NCBI GenBank assembly: GCA_041588495.1
Contig: JBFGWM010000033.1
Location: forward strand, 1-16,182
Origin: JBFGWM01 sp041588495
Lineage (GTDB): Bacteria > Pseudomonadota > Gammaproteobacteria > Pseudomonadales > JBFGWM01
Length of the DNA stretch: 16,182 nt
Reading direction: 5' to 3'
The notes under the pieces are model-generated. The model did not search any database and was not told the origin of the DNA. It saw only the letters and a program-made list of their open reading frames with translations. The translations under genes were made by a program, and so were the position numbers. Positions 14,295 to 16,182 of the stretch are shown in pieces (the first letter of the stretch is position 1; each line of letters begins with the position of its first letter).

Positions 14295-16163
14295 ATGCAC
14301 GAATCTCCCCTGTTGCTGTTGTCGGTGATCGGCCTGCTGGGCATCGCCTGCCAGTGGGTGGCGTGGCGGGTCGGCGTTCCGGCCATCGTGTTCCTGCTGA
14401 TCACCGGGATGATCGCGGGTCCGGTCACCGGAGTGCTCCGGCCCGACGAACTGTTCGGTGATCTGCTGTTCCCCATGGTGTCGATCGGTGTCGCGGTCAT
14501 CCTGTTCGAGGGCAGCCTGACCCTGCGCATCCACCAGATTCGCAACGTCGAGGGTGCGGTGCGCAATATGATCACCGTCGGGGCCGCCGTGACCTGGGGC
14601 ATCGTGGCGGTCGCGACGCACTTCCTGATGGGCCTCTCGTGGGGCCTGTCCTTGCTGTTCGGCGCGGTGATGACGGTCACCGGGCCGACCGTGATCAAGC
14701 CCCTGCTGCACAGCGCACAGCTCAACGCGAATGTATCCCGGGTGCTGCAGTGGGAAGGCATTGTGCTCGACCCCATCGGCGCCCTGCTCACCGTACTGGT
14801 GTTCGATTTCCTGGTCACCGGCCAGACCATGGACAACCCCTGGGTCGGGCTGGCACGGATCGTGGTGATCGGCGTGCTGTTCGGTCTCGCCGGCGCGCGA
14901 CTGTTGGCGATGCTGATGATCCGTCACTGGCTGCCCCACTACCTGCACCACGTGTTCACCCTGGTGCTGGTCATCGCGGTGTTCGCGATATCGGACGCCA
15001 TCGCGCACGAGGCCGGGCTGCTGGCCGTGACGCTGATGGGCATCATCCTCGCCAACGAGGAGAATTTCGATGTCGAGGACCTGCTGTTCTTCAAGGAAAG
15101 CCTGAGCGTGCTGCTCATCTCGGTGCTGTTCATCGTCCTCGCGGCACGCATGGACCCGGGTGCGCTCATCGACCTCGGACTCCCGGGACTGGCGCTGTTC
15201 CTGGTGGTCATCCTGGTGGCACGGCCATTGTCCGTGCTTGCCGCAACCTGGAACTCGTCGCTCAACCGCGGTGAAAAGATCATGCTGGGCTGGATCGCCC
15301 CACGCGGCATCGTCGCAGCCGCGGTGTCCGCATTGTTCGCCCTGCGCCTGGGCGAAGCGGGTTACGAGGGGGCCGAGGTGCTGGTGCCGCTCACGTTCGG
15401 AATGATCATCGGCACCGTGGGCCTGCAGAGCATCACCGCCAAGCCGCTCGCGCGACGCCTCGGCGTCACCGCACCGGAGCCCTCTGGATACCTGATCGTG
15501 GGCGCCAACCCCGTGGCGCGCACCATCGCCGCTTCCCTGAAAGCGCAGGGTTTTGCCGTGCGCCTCGCCGACACCGGTTGGGAGAACGTCCGCACGGCGC
15601 GCATGGAAGGCCTGGAAACCTATTTCGGCGGCGCGGTGTCCGAGCACGCGGAGCGAAACCTGGATCTCACCGGGATCGGCCGCCTGCTTGCGCTCAGCCC
15701 GCACCCGACCCTCAATGCCCTTGCCTGCATGAGTTACAAGTACGAGTTCGGCCCCTCCAACCTGTACCGGATTCCCGCCTCGGTCGACAAGAAGGACTCC
15801 ATGCGCCGCAGCCTGCCGGGGTCGGTACCGGGAAGGATGCTGTTCGGCAAGGAAGTCACCCACAGCAAGCTGGCATCGATGATTGCCAAGGGGGCGCGGA
15901 TACGGACCACCCGACTCAGTGACGACTTCGGTTTTGAGGACTACGTGGCGCGCTACAAGAAGCGGGCAATCCCCCTGTACGCGATCAGCCCCAATGGCAA
16001 GTTGCACATGTTCACCACCAGCGACCCGCCACGGGTGCAGGCAGGCTGGCAGGTCGCCGGGCTGATACCCGCCAGGGTGCTCGCCGAAATGGCCGAGGAA
16101 AAGGCGGAGAGCAAGGCCGAAAACGCGTCGGGCGGCGCAGGCAGCGACCCGGAACCCGCCTGA
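14295..16163 (+). CDS. CPA1-type cation/proton antiporter with RCK/TrkA-N-like domain
   Basis: A 622-residue inner-membrane protein. Residues 1-395 form about 12 hydrophobic helices typical of monovalent cation:proton antiporters, including VTGPTVIKPLL (128-138) and EGIVLDPIGALL (154-165). D159 is the probable transport Asp, but the ND pair of well-studied CPA1 exchangers reads LD here. IAPRGIVAAAVSALFALRL lies near residue 335. The cytoplasmic part starts with a Rossmann-like RCK/TrkA-N domain (YLIVGANPVARTIAASL, about 398-414; then LADTGWENVRTARMEGL and RLLALSPHPTLNALA). The glycine motif is degenerate, so NAD(H) binding is uncertain. A second globular region and an Ala/Glu-rich tail end the protein. 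Na+/H+ or K+/H+ exchange for pH and salt balance is likely; the ion is not readable. ATG at 14295 has GGAAG 5-6 nt upstream. It appears to be a single-gene unit. Confidence 0.9.
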   Translation: MHESPLLLLSVIGLLGIACQWVAWRVGVPAIVFLLITGMIAGPVTGVLRPDELFGDLLFPMVSIGVAVILFEGSLTLRIHQIRNVEGAVRNMITVGAAVTWGIVAVATHFLMGLSWGLSLLFGAVMTVTGPTVIKPLLHSAQLNANVSRVLQWEGIVLDPIGALLTVLVFDFLVTGQTMDNPWVGLARIVVIGVLFGLAGARLLAMLMIRHWLPHYLHHVFTLVLVIAVFAISDAIAHEAGLLAVTLMGIILANEENFDVEDLLFFKESLSVLLISVLFIVLAARMDPGALIDLGLPGLALFLVVILVARPLSVLAATWNSSLNRGEKIMLGWIAPRGIVAAAVSALFALRLGEAGYEGAEVLVPLTFGMIIGTVGLQSITAKPLARRLGVTAPEPSGYLIVGANPVARTIAASLKAQGFAVRLADTGWENVRTARMEGLETYFGGAVSEHAERNLDLTGIGRLLALSPHPTLNALACMSYKYEFGPSNLYRIPASVDKKDSMRRSLPGSVPGRMLFGKEVTHSKLASMIAKGARIRTTRLSDDFGFEDYVARYKKRAIPLYAISPNGKLHMFTTSDPPRVQAGWQVAGLIPARVLAEMAEEKAESKAENASGGAGSDPEPA

Positions 16164-16182
16164 GCGAACTCAGGGCGCGGCG

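Noticed and set aside
14232..16007. 591-codon open frame antisense to the antiporter
   Set aside because: Its product is rich in His, Gln, Asp and Arg, the usual sign of a GC-rich shadow frame, and the plus-strand antiporter is clearly real.
1..16182. tRNA, rRNA, CRISPR array, insertion sequence or phage genes
   Set aside because: No cloverleaf, no regularly spaced repeat array, and no transposase or integrase-like frame was seen.

Overview
The window is a GC-rich, densely packed bacterial chromosomal segment. It carries envelope, ion-transport and housekeeping genes typical of a high-GC gammaproteobacterium: a CmpX/MscS-type channel, MgtE, MtfA, an MltD-type lytic transglycosylase, a bacterial CNBD-containing MscS channel, and an AlkB-rubredoxin fusion with a divergent AraC regulator. 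The taxon is inferred from gene content alone; no rRNA or tRNA is visible. There is no insertion sequence, phage module or CRISPR array.

Layout. (a) 1-2876, minus strand: an ion-transport operon read cmpX-like channel -> stand-alone MgtE-N/CBS protein -> MgtE-like Mg2+ transporter. The last gene is cut by the window start. The last two genes overlap by 4 nt. (b) 2931-3845, minus: an AraC-family regulator with a cupin sensor domain. It is divergent from (c) 4000-5388, plus: an alkane 1-monooxygenase fused to a C-terminal rubredoxin. Between them lies a tandem 19-bp direct repeat just upstream of a -10-like TATAAC, the best regulatory candidate in the window. (d) 5519-7570, plus: a catalase-like heme protein followed 18 nt later by a GGDEF protein with an AGDEF active site. 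(e) 7731-9769, plus: a secreted, poorly classifiable HEXXH metalloprotein and an MtfA-type zinc peptidase. (f) 9916-11568, plus: an MltD-like lytic transglycosylase with two LysM domains. (g) 11734-13272, plus: an MscS-type channel with a C-terminal cyclic-nucleotide-binding domain. (h) 13273-13699: the only gene-free stretch over 300 bp. It contains a spaced direct repeat, a palindrome and a small hairpin. (i) 13700-14101, plus: an orphan HicB-like protein with an altered C-terminus. (j) 14295-16163, plus: a CPA1-type cation/proton antiporter with a degenerate RCK/TrkA-N-like cytoplasmic domain.

How the genes may work together. Four proteins (CmpX-like, MgtE, MscS-CNBD, CPA1-RCK) handle ions or turgor, and most carry cytoplasmic regulatory domains (CBS, CNBD, RCK). 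This suggests a region devoted to osmotic and ionic homeostasis. The alkane hydroxylase and its regulator form a self-contained catabolic unit. The catalase-like and GGDEF genes probably share a transcript. I see no obviously new multi-gene defence or metabolic system. The most noteworthy items are the orphan MgtE-N/CBS subunit coupled to MgtE, the tandem repeat in the alkB-araC intergenic region, the orphan HicB-like gene with its unusual upstream region, and the unclassified secreted HEXXH protein.
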